A stretch of DNA of 31,805 nt from NCBI GenBank assembly GCA_021801945.1, contig JAKABE010000003.1:1-31805 (forward strand). The letters run 5' to 3'. A model generated the notes under the pieces. That model did not search any database. It saw only the letters and a program-made list of their open reading frames with translations, and had not been told where the DNA came from. The position numbers and the translations under genes are program-made. Positions 22,173 through 30,931 of the stretch are shown one piece after another. Position 1 is the first letter of the stretch; every line of letters starts with the position of its first letter. This stretch comes from Acidobacteriota bacterium (lineage in GTDB: Bacteria > Acidobacteriota > Terriglobia > Terriglobales > Acidobacteriaceae).

Positions 22173-23348
22173 TCAGGGGCTTTGCCTCATGCAGCAGCGA
22201 ACCCAAAGCTGCTCGATGTAACTGTCGGTCATGCCCGCAATGTAATCGGCGACGGTGCGGGCCAGGCCCTCGCCGGGAATCTGCGCCTGGTGGTCCGCAG
22301 GCAACAGGCCCGGATCGGCCAGGAGCGCGGCAAAGAGCTCCATTACCACTTGCTCGGCGTGAGCGTGAACTTCTTCCATTCCGGGAGAGTTGTAGAGGCG
22401 GGCGTAGAGAAACGCCTTGGCCTCCACGCGGGCTTTCTCCATCTGGGGGCTGAGGGCGGCGAGCCGGCGGGGCGCGCGGCGGATCTCGGCGAGCGAATCG
22501 GCACCAAGGGCGGCAACGCGGACCAGGACTTCGTTCATCAGGTCGGTCACCAGCGCATTGAGCATGCGCCGCAGTGCATCGTAGACGGTCAACTTGGACG
22601 TCGCGGCAGGACAGCTTTGCAGCGCGGCGTCATGGAAACCTCGAAAGAGCGGGACAGCATCACGAACCTCGGCGAGCGTGACGACACCGGAGTCGAGGCC
22701 ATCGTCAAGGTCGGCGGTGAGGTAGGCAATCTCATCAGCCAAGTCAATCAACTGAGCCTCGATCGGTGGAGACTCATCCAGAAAATACTCGACCAGCTCG
22801 GGGTATTCTTCGGCGGAGTAATCGCGGGAGTGTTTCACGATGCCTTCACGGACGCCCAGGGTAAGATTGAGACCGCGGAAGGCGGGGTAGCGCTCCTCGA
22901 ACCAAGTGACAATGCGCAGGGCGTGGAGGTTGTGGTCGAAGCGGAGGCCGTGGGCCCGGAGGGCGCGGTCAAGGGCCTTTTCGCCAGCGTGGCCAAAGGG
23001 AGGGTGCCCGATGTCGTGGGCCAGGGCCAAGGCCTCGGATAACTCCGCATTGAGGCCCAGGGCATGGGCCAGGGTACGGGAGATTTGCGCGACTTCGAGG
23101 GTATGGGTAAGACGGCTGCGGAAGTGGTCGCCCGGCGGATCAGCGGGTAGGCGAGCGAAGACCTGAGTCTTGCCGGCCAAGCGCCGAAACGCGCGGGCGT
23201 TGAGGATGCGCGCGGCATCGCGGGCAAATGGAGAGCGATAAGGATGGGGCTGCTCAGGATAGGCGCGGGAGGCGAGTTGGCCGTCAGCGTCTCCCCGCAC
23301 GGAAATTCCCGTGGGCAGAGTCTCGGCCGTTCCGGGATCAGGGAACAT
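22173..23348 (-). CDS. dgt: dGTPase-like HD-domain dNTP triphosphohydrolase
   Basis: Hydrolyses dNTPs to nucleoside and triphosphate, helping control the nucleotide pool; cytoplasmic. The 391-residue protein has the HD metal set: His82 (RSRLTHTLEVAQI), His111-Asp112 (ALAHDIGHPPFGHAGEKAL) and Asp205 (IDLADEIAYLTADLDDGL). The N-terminal SRAYPEQPHPYRSPFARDAARILNARAFRRLAGKTQVF is the usual family lead-in. Its length fits the shorter deoxyguanosinetriphosphate triphosphohydrolase-like proteins rather than the ~500-residue E. coli Dgt, so substrate range may be broader than dGTP. The ATG at 23348 lies inside the end of the TPR gene (11-base overlap), implying coupled translation. Confidence 0.93.
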   Translation of the reverse strand: MFPDPGTAETLPTGISVRGDADGQLASRAYPEQPHPYRSPFARDAARILNARAFRRLAGKTQVFARLPADPPGDHFRSRLTHTLEVAQISRTLAHALGLNAELSEALALAHDIGHPPFGHAGEKALDRALRAHGLRFDHNLHALRIVTWFEERYPAFRGLNLTLGVREGIVKHSRDYSAEEYPELVEYFLDESPPIEAQLIDLADEIAYLTADLDDGLDSGVVTLAEVRDAVPLFRGFHDAALQSCPAATSKLTVYDALRRMLNALVTDLMNEVLVRVAALGADSLAEIRRAPRRLAALSPQMEKARVEAKAFLYARLYNSPGMEEVHAHAEQVVMELFAALLADPGLLPADHQAQIPGEGLARTVADYIAGMTDSYIEQLWVRCCMRQSP

Positions 23349-25539
23349 CTTGCGACTTGGGCCGGCCTATAGCGCTATCTTCTTTGGCGATCTTCACGCG
23401 AGCGCTATCCAGCATCTTCTGGACCTTGGCGACATCGCCCGGCTCGAAATCGGCAGGATCCGACCTGGCAAACTCAGAGAGCGAAAGCTGCCACTGCTGG
23501 ACTGCCAAACGGATGCGGCCCGTCTTTTCGTAGAGGTCGCCCAAGTGCATGTGCACTGTGGGATCGGTCTGGTCGCGCGCGACGGCGGAGCGCATATTCG
23601 GCTCTGCCAGATCGTACTGGCCCATCTTGTAATAGACCCAGCCCAGCGAATCGAGATAAGCGGCGTTTCCGGGATCGAGGCTCACGGCCTTGCGAATGTA
23701 GCCCAGGGCCTCGGGAAGGCGCATGCCCCGATCGGCCAGCATGTAGCCAAGATAATTGAGGGTCATGGCGTTGGAGGGATCCAAAGCCAGCACCTGCTGG
23801 AAATATTTCTCAGCGGGTGCGATGTGTTTTTGCCGCTCAGCCAACTCACCGCGGAGGAAGAGCACATAAACGCGGTCTTCCTTTTTAGTGGCCAGCGGCT
23901 CAGCCTTATCCAGCGCCTGGCTCGCATCCTTCCAGCGCTTCAGGCGAATGTCCATCTGGGCGATAGCAAGCCAGACGCTGCGGTCGGCGGGCGTGTTCTT
24001 GAGCAGCCCTTTCGCCATCGCGAAACCGGCATCGACCTGGCCCTGATCGGCCAGCTCTCCGGCCAGCAAGAGCTTCAGATCGCGGTTCTTGGGGTTCGCA
24101 GCGACAGCTTTGCGGGCGGCCTCAAGAGCTTTGCTGTACTCTTTAGCGGTGCGGTAGGCGTCCACCTCATCCTGGTAACCCTGGACGGCGCTGTCCCCCC
24201 CCATGGCGATCATTTTCTGGTAGGTGGCGATGGCCTTATCAATTTGGTTTTGCTCAAGGTAGACATTTCCCAGGCGATCCAGAAAGATGCTGCGGTTGGT
24301 TCTTTCCGCACTCGTATAGGCGCCGTTGGCGTGGCTGAGCAGATCCACCATGCTCTGATAGGACCGGACGGATTTATCGAACTCGCCCAGCACGTCGTAC
24401 AGCAGTCCTTCGTTGTATCCGGCTTCGAGCGAAGTGGGATCGATGGCCAAGGCCTTTTGAGCGGCGCTAAGGGCATCCTGATACTTACCCTGGCGACGGA
24501 GAATCTCCGCAATGTGGACGAAGGCCTCGCCGTTGCCTGGGTCCCCGCTAGCCACCTTTTGATATTGTTTGAGGGCTTGGCCGAGCTGGTTATTGTCGAG
24601 CAGAGCATGGGCCAGAGTATTCACGACGCGCAGGTTCCCGGGGTCCATCTTGGCGGCCTGTTGATAGGCTGCGATGGCCTTGGCGGGCTGCTTCATCTGG
24701 TCATAGATGGCACCCAGCGTGAACTCCATTTTAGCGGTCCGCTCGTTGAGAGGAACGGATTCAATCGCCGTGGCGGCATGAGCCAGGTCCCCGCTTTCGG
24801 CGTAGAGGCGGGCCAGATTGAGCACCACATCCTCGGAATCGGGCTGAATCGCCTGAGCGGATGCAAACGTTTCTTCAGCCTGTTTGGTCTGGTGGTTGAT
24901 GGTGTAAAGCTGACCCAGAACCAGACGGTCTTCAACATCGTCGGGCTGGAGGGCAATGATCTTTTTGAACTCAGCGATGGCCTTGTTGAGGGCGTCGCCA
25001 GAAGGCAGTGAGGACGAAAGGCTGTTTTGTTGCTGGCCGAGTTGGCTCAGATAGATGCGCCCCAACAGCTTATGCGCGTTGATGTCGTTGGGATTGGTCT
25101 TGAGCAGACTTTGCTCGATCGCTTCGGCATCCTGCACGCGTCCGGCGCGGAAATACAAGCTCGCAAGCTCGTCGTTCAACGCCGCGGAGCCAGGGTCGGC
25201 ATTGAGCGCGTATTTGTACTCCTCGATGGCTCTGCTCAGGTCCGCAGGCTGGCCTTGAGAGAAGGCAGCGTCCTCATAGACGGCAGCCAAAGCGGCGTGA
25301 TAGTAGGCCTTGGCTCGGTCGGCTTCCTCCGCAGCGGTCTCGGCGGGCGTGGCTGCGGCTGGTGCGGCTGCGGCGGGCATGGAGCTGGGCTGCGTCCGCT
25401 GGCCCCGCGCCGGGGTGGCGGGAGCGCCAATAATACCAGGAGCATTTTGAGCATTGGTCAACACAACCGGCAGAAGAAAAAGGGCTGCGGCAGCAAGCTC
25501 AAACCTGGTGGACGGCAAAGCGAATTTTCTTTTCATCAT
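23338..25539 (-). CDS. Large secreted or periplasmic TPR-repeat protein
   Basis: A 733-residue protein with an N-terminal hydrophobic signal or anchor (MMKRKFALPSTRFELAAAALFLLPVVLTNAQ), an Ala/Pro-rich linker, and then about a dozen tetratricopeptide repeats from about residue 75 to 700 (for example AIEEYKYALNADPGSAALNDELASLYFRAG and AEKYFQQVLALDPSNAMTLNYLGYMLADRG). The last repeats, with YIRKAVSLDPGNAAYLDSLGWVYYKMGQYDLA, are the type seen in exported tetratricopeptide proteins of acidobacteria. It probably serves as a protein-interaction scaffold. ATG 25539 (MMKRK) was chosen because it begins the signal sequence; the longer frame from 25620 covers a hairpin-bearing leader. It overlaps dgt by 11 bases and follows purH by about 320 bases. 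Confidence 0.87.
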   Translation of the reverse strand: MMKRKFALPSTRFELAAAALFLLPVVLTNAQNAPGIIGAPATPARGQRTQPSSMPAAAAPAAATPAETAAEEADRAKAYYHAALAAVYEDAAFSQGQPADLSRAIEEYKYALNADPGSAALNDELASLYFRAGRVQDAEAIEQSLLKTNPNDINAHKLLGRIYLSQLGQQQNSLSSSLPSGDALNKAIAEFKKIIALQPDDVEDRLVLGQLYTINHQTKQAEETFASAQAIQPDSEDVVLNLARLYAESGDLAHAATAIESVPLNERTAKMEFTLGAIYDQMKQPAKAIAAYQQAAKMDPGNLRVVNTLAHALLDNNQLGQALKQYQKVASGDPGNGEAFVHIAEILRRQGKYQDALSAAQKALAIDPTSLEAGYNEGLLYDVLGEFDKSVRSYQSMVDLLSHANGAYTSAERTNRSIFLDRLGNVYLEQNQIDKAIATYQKMIAMGGDSAVQGYQDEVDAYRTAKEYSKALEAARKAVAANPKNRDLKLLLAGELADQGQVDAGFAMAKGLLKNTPADRSVWLAIAQMDIRLKRWKDASQALDKAEPLATKKEDRVYVLFLRGELAERQKHIAPAEKYFQQVLALDPSNAMTLNYLGYMLADRGMRLPEALGYIRKAVSLDPGNAAYLDSLGWVYYKMGQYDLAEPNMRSAVARDQTDPTVHMHLGDLYEKTGRIRLAVQQWQLSLSEFARSDPADFEPGDVAKVQKMLDSARVKIAKEDSAIGRPKSQDVP

Positions 25540-25859
25540 CGAGGGGATTCCACGCCCGCTAGGCTCGCCGGAGGAAACACATGCGTCTCCACAGGCGTCA
25601 ACGGCCGGGCAGGCAGCCATTCAAGCAGCTCTGCCTGCTGTTAAGGAGATTTTACCTTCCATTCGTTGCACGTGCGCGCCGGAAGCCAAGATTTTCGTGA
25701 ATTCCAAGTGCGCAACCCCTGCGCCGCAAATAGAATCTTGCCCGGGAACGGGCGAAGCAATCGCCGGCCATTCAGACGGCAAGCGCGCCGTTTGGCGCGC
25801 TTGCCAAGCAGCAACCCCACGTGGATCAAACACGGCTTTGCCTCAGCCGCAGAGGGGCA
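25540..25859. other. Spacer between purH and the TPR gene with two hairpins
   Basis: 320 bases, both flanking genes on the minus strand. A perfect 8-bp stem GCAGGCAG/CTGCCTGC (25609-25616 with 25631-25638) lies in the TPR gene leader. A 12-bp palindrome at 25778-25805 lies after purH. A minus-strand -10-like TAAAAT is at 25649-25654, but I see no good -35. No gene is visible. Confidence 0.45.
25778..25805. terminator. Perfect 12-bp hairpin downstream of purH
   Basis: GGCAAGCGCGCC and GGCGCGCTTGCC form a perfect 12-bp stem around GTTT (AAAC on the transcribed strand), 55 bases after the purH stop. No T tract follows on either strand, so termination is likely but not proven by sequence. Confidence 0.5.
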
Positions 25860-27461
25860 TCAATGCCGGAAGTGGCGCATGCCGGTAAAGACCATGGCGA
25901 TCCCGAGCTGGTCGGCGGCGGCAATCACTTCCTGGTCGCGCACCGATCCGCCGGGTTGAATAACAGCGGTCGCGCCGGCCTGCACCACGGCTTCAAGGCC
26001 GTCAGGAAACGGGAAGAAGGCGTCGGAGGCCGCGACACAACCGGCAAGAGGCAGAACCGCCTTCATGGCGCCAAACCGGGCAGCATCCACGCGGCTCATC
26101 TGGCCGGCACCGACGCCCAGGGTCTGGCCGTCCTTCGCATAAACGATGGCGTTGGATTTGACGTGCTTGCACACACGCCAGGCGAAGAGCAGACCGCGCA
26201 TTTCCTCTGCCGTAGGCGGACGTTGGGTAACTACCTTCAGCTCCGATGCGATGACGCGGCCGGTATCGGCGTCCTGGAGCAACAACCCGCCCGAAACATG
26301 CTTGACAACCGGACTCGGTGGAGCGGACCGCACCTCGACCAAGCGGAGATTCTTCTTGGCGGCGAAGCAATCGCGAGCCCCGGCGCTGAAGGCCGGGGCG
26401 GCGATGGCCTCTACAAAGAGCTTGGCGATCTCCTCGGCGGCAGCAGCGTCCACTTCCCGGTTGATGCCGATAACCGAACCGAAGGCCGAGACTGGATCGC
26501 AGGCCAGAGCCTTTTGATAGGCGTCGAGCAGGTTCGCGCCAGTGGCCGCGCCGCAGGGATTGGTGTGCTTGATGATGATGACGGCAGGTTCTTCAAACTC
26601 CTGGACCAGTTCCCAACAGGCGTCCAAATCGACGAGGTTGTTGAAGCTGAGATCCTTGCCCTGCAACTGCTTTGCGCCGGCCACACCCAAGCCCGAGCCA
26701 TCGGCATAGAGTGCGGCCCGCTGGTGGGGGTTTTCGCCATAGCGGAGCGATTGAGCCAGCGGAAAATTGACGCGCAGGGTTCTTGGGAACGCATTCGCGT
26801 CGGGCGCGGCAGGCGCATCCGGCTCGGGCACGTTTTCGATCCTGTCGAGTGTCCTGGCGATGGCCGCGTCGTAGGCCGCGGTGAGTGCGAAAGCCTGCTT
26901 GGCCAGACGCCAGCGGGTCTCTCGGCTCAGCACTGCGCCGTTTGCACTTTTCATCTCTTGGATCAGGTCCGGGTATTCGGCGGCGCGGGTTACGACAGCC
27001 ACGTCCTCAAAATTCTTGGCTCCGGAGCGGACCATCGATGGCCCGCCGATGTCGATGTTTTCGATCAGGCGCCCGAAGGCCACGCCCGGCTGACTGGCAG
27101 TCTTCTCGAACGCGTAGAGATTCACGACCACCATGTCGATAGGCGCGATCCCGTGAGCGGCGACGGCGGCCTCGTGCTCCGCATTGCGGCGGATGTAGAG
27201 CAACCCACCATGAACACGCGGATGGAGGGTCTTCACGCGGCCGTCGAGCATCTCAGGGAATCCCGTCAGGTCACTAATGTCCTTGACCGAAAGCCCTGCC
27301 TCGCGAAGAGCGCGGGCCGTTCCGCCGGTCGAAACCAACTCCACACCAAAGCCCGCCAGCGATTGGGCAAACTCGACCAGACCGGTCTTGTCGGTCACGC
27401 TAAGCAGCGCACGCCGGATCCGCTTTATACCGCTTGGGACTTGCTGCACTTGCGAACTCAC
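25860..27461 (-). CDS. purH: Bifunctional AICAR transformylase/IMP cyclohydrolase
   Basis: Catalyses the last two steps of IMP synthesis: formyl transfer from 10-formyl-tetrahydrofolate to AICAR, then ring closure. The 533 residues match the family. The N-terminal MGS-like cyclohydrolase domain (about 15-205) has [53 protein letters not shown] and [18 protein letters not shown]. The transformylase domain (about 210-533) has [14 protein letters not shown] and the catalytic Lys298-His299 in [12 protein letters not shown]. Its end, [34 protein letters not shown], is canonical. The start is GTG at 27461, with AAGGAG 7 bases upstream. No other pur gene is adjacent. Between 27462 and 27658 I see no riboswitch or PurR-like operator. 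Confidence 0.98.
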   Translation of the reverse strand: MSSQVQQVPSGIKRIRRALLSVTDKTGLVEFAQSLAGFGVELVSTGGTARALREAGLSVKDISDLTGFPEMLDGRVKTLHPRVHGGLLYIRRNAEHEAAVAAHGIAPIDMVVVNLYAFEKTASQPGVAFGRLIENIDIGGPSMVRSGAKNFEDVAVVTRAAEYPDLIQEMKSANGAVLSRETRWRLAKQAFALTAAYDAAIARTLDRIENVPEPDAPAAPDANAFPRTLRVNFPLAQSLRYGENPHQRAALYADGSGLGVAGAKQLQGKDLSFNNLVDLDACWELVQEFEEPAVIIIKHTNPCGAATGANLLDAYQKALACDPVSAFGSVIGINREVDAAAAEEIAKLFVEAIAAPAFSAGARDCFAAKKNLRLVEVRSAPPSPVVKHVSGGLLLQDADTGRVIASELKVVTQRPPTAEEMRGLLFAWRVCKHVKSNAIVYAKDGQTLGVGAGQMSRVDAARFGAMKAVLPLAGCVAASDAFFPFPDGLEAVVQAGATAVIQPGGSVRDQEVIAAADQLGIAMVFTGMRHFRH

Positions 27462-27658
27462 AGTTCCACTCCTTTCAGGGTCCGGACGCTGATCTGGCGC
27501 ACTCGATCGGGCGCGGCGCGCGGACCAATGTCCAGACTACAACCAGGGCCCTGTCCGCGCGGCTTTTCACCAGATCTTGGTATGACCTCTTGTGGGCCCA
27601 ACGGGAATACAGACACTGGGAACGCAGCGGCAATCAAGCAATCAAAGGAAATTTCTCC

Positions 27659-27686
27659 TTGACAGCGCTCTTTACGGAGTGATAAG
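27659..27686 (+). promoter_or_regulatory. Candidate promoter with perfect -35
   Basis: TTGACA (27659-27664, exact consensus) and GATAAG (27681-27686, 4 of 6) are separated by 16 bases. It would produce a leader of about 440 bases before the aldolase gene, long enough for regulation. It could equally be fortuitous. Confidence 0.4.
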
Positions 27687-27808
27687 TCATAGATCGTTTT
27701 AATGGTGAAAAGAATAATCGTCTGGTTTTGCGAACGCCCGACCACGCAGGGAATACGAAATGCACAAGCCTACTTATCCGCCTGCGGTGCAAGTCAGTTT
27801 TTGAATCG

Positions 27809-27831
27809 GCCCGGCGGGGTACCCGCCGGGC
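27809..27831. other. Perfect 10-bp GC-rich hairpin in the aldolase leader region
   Basis: GCCCGGCGGG and CCCGCCGGGC pair perfectly around a 3-base loop GTA. Neither strand has a T tract after it. If the promoter at 27659 is used, this structure lies in the leader RNA about 300 bases before the aldolase start. Confidence 0.5.
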
Positions 27832-28091
27832 GCTGTGCTAGCAAGAGCAACACTGTCAACTGAGCTTTAGCCCTCAGGATCATTTTTCACCGTCTCCTGA
27901 CTTTTACCGGAGGCTGCAGATTTGGTGAATCCGAAATGCGTTGAAAAGGGAATCGCAGATCCTTCGACTCTCCTCCGCGATGGACCACGGAAACGCCGCA
28001 AACGGTGCTCCGGATAACAATGTAGATGGTTCGCGAACTGCACACTCAGGACGCGAAAAATAGGTAGGAAATACAACCACCAATAAACAAA

Positions 28092-28133
28092 ATGAAGGAA
28101 CCAGGGAGCAATCTACCAAGGAGAACTCGATGA
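28092..28133 (+). CDS. Possible 13-codon upstream ORF overlapping the aldolase start
   Basis: ATG at 28092 opens MKEPGSNLPRRTR and ends at TGA 28131-28133, which overlaps the aldolase ATG (28130-28132) in an ATGA arrangement. It has no ribosome binding site of its own. It could couple translation to the aldolase gene or be chance. Confidence 0.15.
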   Translation: MKEPGSNLPRRTR

Positions 28134-29278
28134 CGATCAATAGAAGAGAATTACTCGGGGCGGGAGCAGCCTTCGGAATGGGGCTGGCCGCCAAGGGCGC
28201 GCTGGGACAAGAGGGCGGAGCGAAAGCCGGCCAGAGCCGCGGTAGCGCAAGCGCAGAGCAAAGACGCATGCGCGAATTCTTTATGATGCGCGCAGGCTTT
28301 GAGCCTCCGGTCAACTCGCATACGCAGCCGTCGTCGGTGGATTGGAATTACAAGCCCAAGCGCGTCAACAAAGCCATCGAGTTGTGGGAAGACGGGCAGC
28401 CAGTCTACTACAGCGGCTCAGGACTAGGACCGGGAGTCGACAGTTACGCGCAGGGCGTGAGAATGGCGCAGACCTACATGGATGCCATCAACGTGGAGAT
28501 GGAGCACGAATGTCTGGACTTGGTGGGATTGCGAGAGTTCATGCGCGGGCTGGTGGACGGCGGACCGACGCGCAGCGGGCACCGCACGCCTGCGGTCTTC
28601 GTGGAGACCGGCATCATCGGGTTGGACGCGCCCTACGCGCGGGCCAATAGCTGGCTACTAGAGCAGTTTCTGGACGCTGGCGTTCACGGCATTCACATCT
28701 GCCACGCGCGCCGCTGGGAGGCCATCCAGGTGTCCAGCCAGATGTCCATGCGCTATCCGTTCGAGCGAGCTGGTATTCCCAAGTTGACCTACCAAGGACT
28801 GCGCGGCTCCAGCGCGGGCTACGCGGCGGAGGTCTGGGGCGTGAACCTCAACACCTACTGCCATATGGCCGACCTGTGGCCGCTGAATCCCAAGGGTGAA
28901 ATCATCTGCGGGGTGAAGATCGAGGACACGTATTGCGATCAGGATATGGCGCAGACCATCGCTTTGCCGGGCATTTCAATGGCCGAGTGGGGCCCAGGCG
29001 ACCACGCCTATTGGCTCTACGGGCTATCCGCCATGCCCGAAGACCGGATGATCCCGTTCGATGTAACCGTCGCGCGGCCGGAGATGCAGAAGGTGCGGCA
29101 GGAAGTTCTGGACAACTGCAAGAAGAACCACGTGATGTTCCTCAACGCGGGAAGCCCAAACCCCAACAGCCCGGACTACGTGATCAAACAGATCAAGGAC
29201 GGCGCCATGGTGCTGGAGGCGCCCGAGTCGGCGGCGATCATTGGCCGCGAATTCACTAAGCGCAAAATGCCGGTATGA
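28130..29278 (+). CDS. Tat-exported HpcH/HpaI aldolase-family protein
   Basis: A 382-residue protein of the HpcH/HpaI aldolase/citrate lyase (TIM-barrel, metal-dependent class II aldolase) family. The N terminus TINRRELLGAGAAFGMGLAAKGALG has a twin-arginine motif followed by a hydrophobic stretch, so export by Tat in folded form is predicted. Barrel signatures: QFLDAGVHGIHICHARRWEAIQ (the 'DAGAxGVxVP' region), ICGVKIED with a metal-binding Glu, and IALPGISMAEWGPGDHAYWLYG (the 'GPxDL' strand end, with Asp as second metal ligand). Family enzymes cleave 4-hydroxy-2-oxo acids to pyruvate and an aldehyde; substrate unknown here. ATG 28130 has AAGGAG upstream. The gene is followed by a 12-bp hairpin and, about 290 bases on, by the YncE-like gene. 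Confidence 0.87.
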   Translation: MTINRRELLGAGAAFGMGLAAKGALGQEGGAKAGQSRGSASAEQRRMREFFMMRAGFEPPVNSHTQPSSVDWNYKPKRVNKAIELWEDGQPVYYSGSGLGPGVDSYAQGVRMAQTYMDAINVEMEHECLDLVGLREFMRGLVDGGPTRSGHRTPAVFVETGIIGLDAPYARANSWLLEQFLDAGVHGIHICHARRWEAIQVSSQMSMRYPFERAGIPKLTYQGLRGSSAGYAAEVWGVNLNTYCHMADLWPLNPKGEIICGVKIEDTYCDQDMAQTIALPGISMAEWGPGDHAYWLYGLSAMPEDRMIPFDVTVARPEMQKVRQEVLDNCKKNHVMFLNAGSPNPNSPDYVIKQIKDGAMVLEAPESAAIIGREFTKRKMPV

Positions 29279-29286
29279 GACGGCCA

Positions 29287-29326
29287 CGAACACGGCGCGG
29301 CCTTTCATGTGGCAGCGCCGTGTTCG
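29287..29326 (+). terminator. Hairpin after the aldolase gene
   Basis: CGAACACGGCGC (29287-29298) and GCGCCGTGTTCG (29315-29326) form a perfect 12-bp stem with a 16-base loop, 8 bases after the aldolase stop. No T tract follows. It probably marks the transcript end or protects it. Confidence 0.55.
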
Positions 29327-29571
29327 GTATTGTGCCCCGTGTGTTGGAAGCATAGGGCTTGGATGGAAGCAGTGGGGCATTCGCTACTTCTTGTGCCTTG
29401 CGGAATTATCCATTCAGGCGGCCCGGTCGCCGGAAAAATTTCCGCCCTCGTGGCGCGACCATGTTACGAGCACGCTTGGGAGGGCGATTCGAAACCCTGT
29501 TTGAAACCTATCCCTCTTTAGCGAGGGACAAGGAAAGGGCGGCCCGTTGTTAACGGATACTCGGGAGATCG
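29327..29571. other. Intergenic region, nothing convincing
   Basis: Overlapping frames in this stretch have no ribosome binding sites or recognisable motifs. The start signals of the YncE-like gene are at its right end (GGGAGA near 29563). Confidence 0.4.
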
Positions 29572-30828
29572 ATGATGTCGATGAAGAGAATGTGCAGCGC
29601 ATTGGCCGTAGGTTTTGCGGTGGCCGCGCTTGGGACAAGCGCATGGGCGCAAATCGCGGTTTCAGGCAACGATGGCAAACAGATGCGCCCGGGCGACAAT
29701 CCGCCGGGCATGAGGCAGGATACGGTCGCGGTGATCGACATGAACGTGTTTCCGCCCAAGGTGCTGGGAACCGTAGAAGCACCGGCCAGCCTGGTAGGAC
29801 CGCCGGACTCGGTGGCCGTGGCGCCTGACTCCAGTTTTGCGATCGTCACCTGCTCGCAAAAGCGGGACCCGAGCAATCCGAAGAAGCTGGTCCTGGGCGA
29901 CGCGGTTTCCGTCATTGGTCTTGCGAACCCCAAAGATCCCAGGGTGATCCAGAAGGTTGCCGCCGGATACGGAGCCGCCGGGACCTCCATCAACCGGGCC
30001 GGCACCATGGCGCTGGTGGCGAATTTGAGCGGGTCGGTTTCTGTGTTCACGATCTCGCATAAACGGTTGATCAAGGTGGGCACGGTGGAGATGGGGTATG
30101 GATCGGCGCCTACCGATGCGGTGTTCGCGCCAGACGGCAGGCGCGCTTACGTGGTGGAAGCAGGCCGCCGCGGGATCGCCATTCTCGACGTGAACGGAAC
30201 CAGGGTAACGAACACCGGTCAGAGGATCGCCACCGGCAGCTATCCGTATAGCTTGAGCATCGCGCCGGTGGGTGGATATGCAGTGAACACCAACATGCAG
30301 GGCGGGATGACTGCGGCCGCTCTCCGCCAGCTTGAGGGCATCAAGGAGCCGCCGGCAGCGCACGGCCACTCGCGAAGGCGGAATGCGCACCGCGCAGCGG
30401 GACCTCCGGACCAATCCGGAACGGTTACGCTGATTGACCTCAGGGCCAACAAGGTGGTGGATACGGCGGTGGTCGGTAACTCACCGGAACATGCGGGCAT
30501 GTCACCGGACGGTAGGTACGTCGAGGTGACGGTAGCCAACAACGCCATTGTTCCTCCCACCTCGCCGAAGTACCACTCCGTGTTCGGCCTCATGCGCATC
30601 TTCCGGGTAAGCGACAGCAAGTTGTCGTTGATCGCCACAGCCAGGACCGGCCACTGGTGCCAGGGCGCGGCATGGAGCAAAAACGATCACGAGATTCTTT
30701 TGCAATGCTCGATGGAGCGCGAAATCGAAGTCTTCAAGTTCAACGGCAAAACCTTGACCCAGGACACGGCCGCCACGTTGCACTTTAATGCCCGGCCGGG
30801 CGCAATTGCCACGGCAGACAATCAGTAA
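29572..30828 (+). CDS. Secreted YncE-like beta-propeller protein
   Basis: A 418-residue exported protein with a signal peptide (MMSMKRMCSALAVGFAVAALGTSAWA) and a seven-bladed YncE/lactonase-like propeller. Blade motifs include DTVAVIDMNVFPPKVLGTVEAPA, PDSVAVAPDSSFAIVTCS, GTSINRAGTMALVANLSGSVSVFTI, PTDAVFAPDGRRAYVVEAGRRGIAILDVNG and PEHAGMSPDGRYVEVTVAN. The fold is clear; enzymatic lactonase activity is not implied by sequence, and many relatives are binding or chaperone-like proteins. A His/Arg-rich segment around residues 255-280 (HGHSRRRNAHRAAG) interrupts the repeat pattern. ATG 29572 is preceded by GGGAGA; further ATGs follow at once. It lies downstream of the exported aldolase on the same strand, so both may act in the periplasm, but a shared transcript is doubtful. 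Confidence 0.87.
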   Translation: MMSMKRMCSALAVGFAVAALGTSAWAQIAVSGNDGKQMRPGDNPPGMRQDTVAVIDMNVFPPKVLGTVEAPASLVGPPDSVAVAPDSSFAIVTCSQKRDPSNPKKLVLGDAVSVIGLANPKDPRVIQKVAAGYGAAGTSINRAGTMALVANLSGSVSVFTISHKRLIKVGTVEMGYGSAPTDAVFAPDGRRAYVVEAGRRGIAILDVNGTRVTNTGQRIATGSYPYSLSIAPVGGYAVNTNMQGGMTAAALRQLEGIKEPPAAHGHSRRRNAHRAAGPPDQSGTVTLIDLRANKVVDTAVVGNSPEHAGMSPDGRYVEVTVANNAIVPPTSPKYHSVFGLMRIFRVSDSKLSLIATARTGHWCQGAAWSKNDHEILLQCSMEREIEVFKFNGKTLTQDTAATLHFNARPGAIATADNQ

Positions 30829-30836
30829 CTCTCCTG

Positions 30837-30881
30837 CGGGGCGGAGGTATCGGCGGACCAAGGCTGTCGGATTCCGCCCCG
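30837..30881 (+). terminator. Candidate terminator after the YncE-like gene
   Basis: CGGGGCGGA (30837-30845) and TCCGCCCCG (30873-30881) form a 9-bp GC stem with a 27-base loop, followed by ATTGCTCTTAT. The loop is long and the T content only moderate. Confidence 0.4.
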
Positions 30882-30931
30882 ATTGCTCTTATGGGTAATT
30901 CCCCAACAGCAAAATGCATTAAAGTTAGGAC

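Larger units (their letters stand above)
27462..28129. other. Long divergent intergenic region
   Basis: 668 bases between purH (-) and the aldolase gene (+). It holds a candidate forward promoter near 27659, a strong GC hairpin at 27809-27831, and a 13-codon reading frame abutting the aldolase start. The minus-strand frame at 27904-28314 lacks a ribosome binding site and crosses the aldolase gene, so I do not call it. Confidence 0.55.

Noticed and set aside
23311..25011. Plus-strand open frame (566 codons) opposite the TPR gene
   Set aside because: Antisense shadow of regular TPR repeats. Its apparent internal repetitiveness mirrors the repeats on the other strand.
25821..27662. Long plus-strand open frame (613 codons) opposite purH
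   Set aside because: It lies antisense to an unmistakable purH and exists only because GC-rich coding sequence keeps the opposite frame open; no ribosome binding site or motif.
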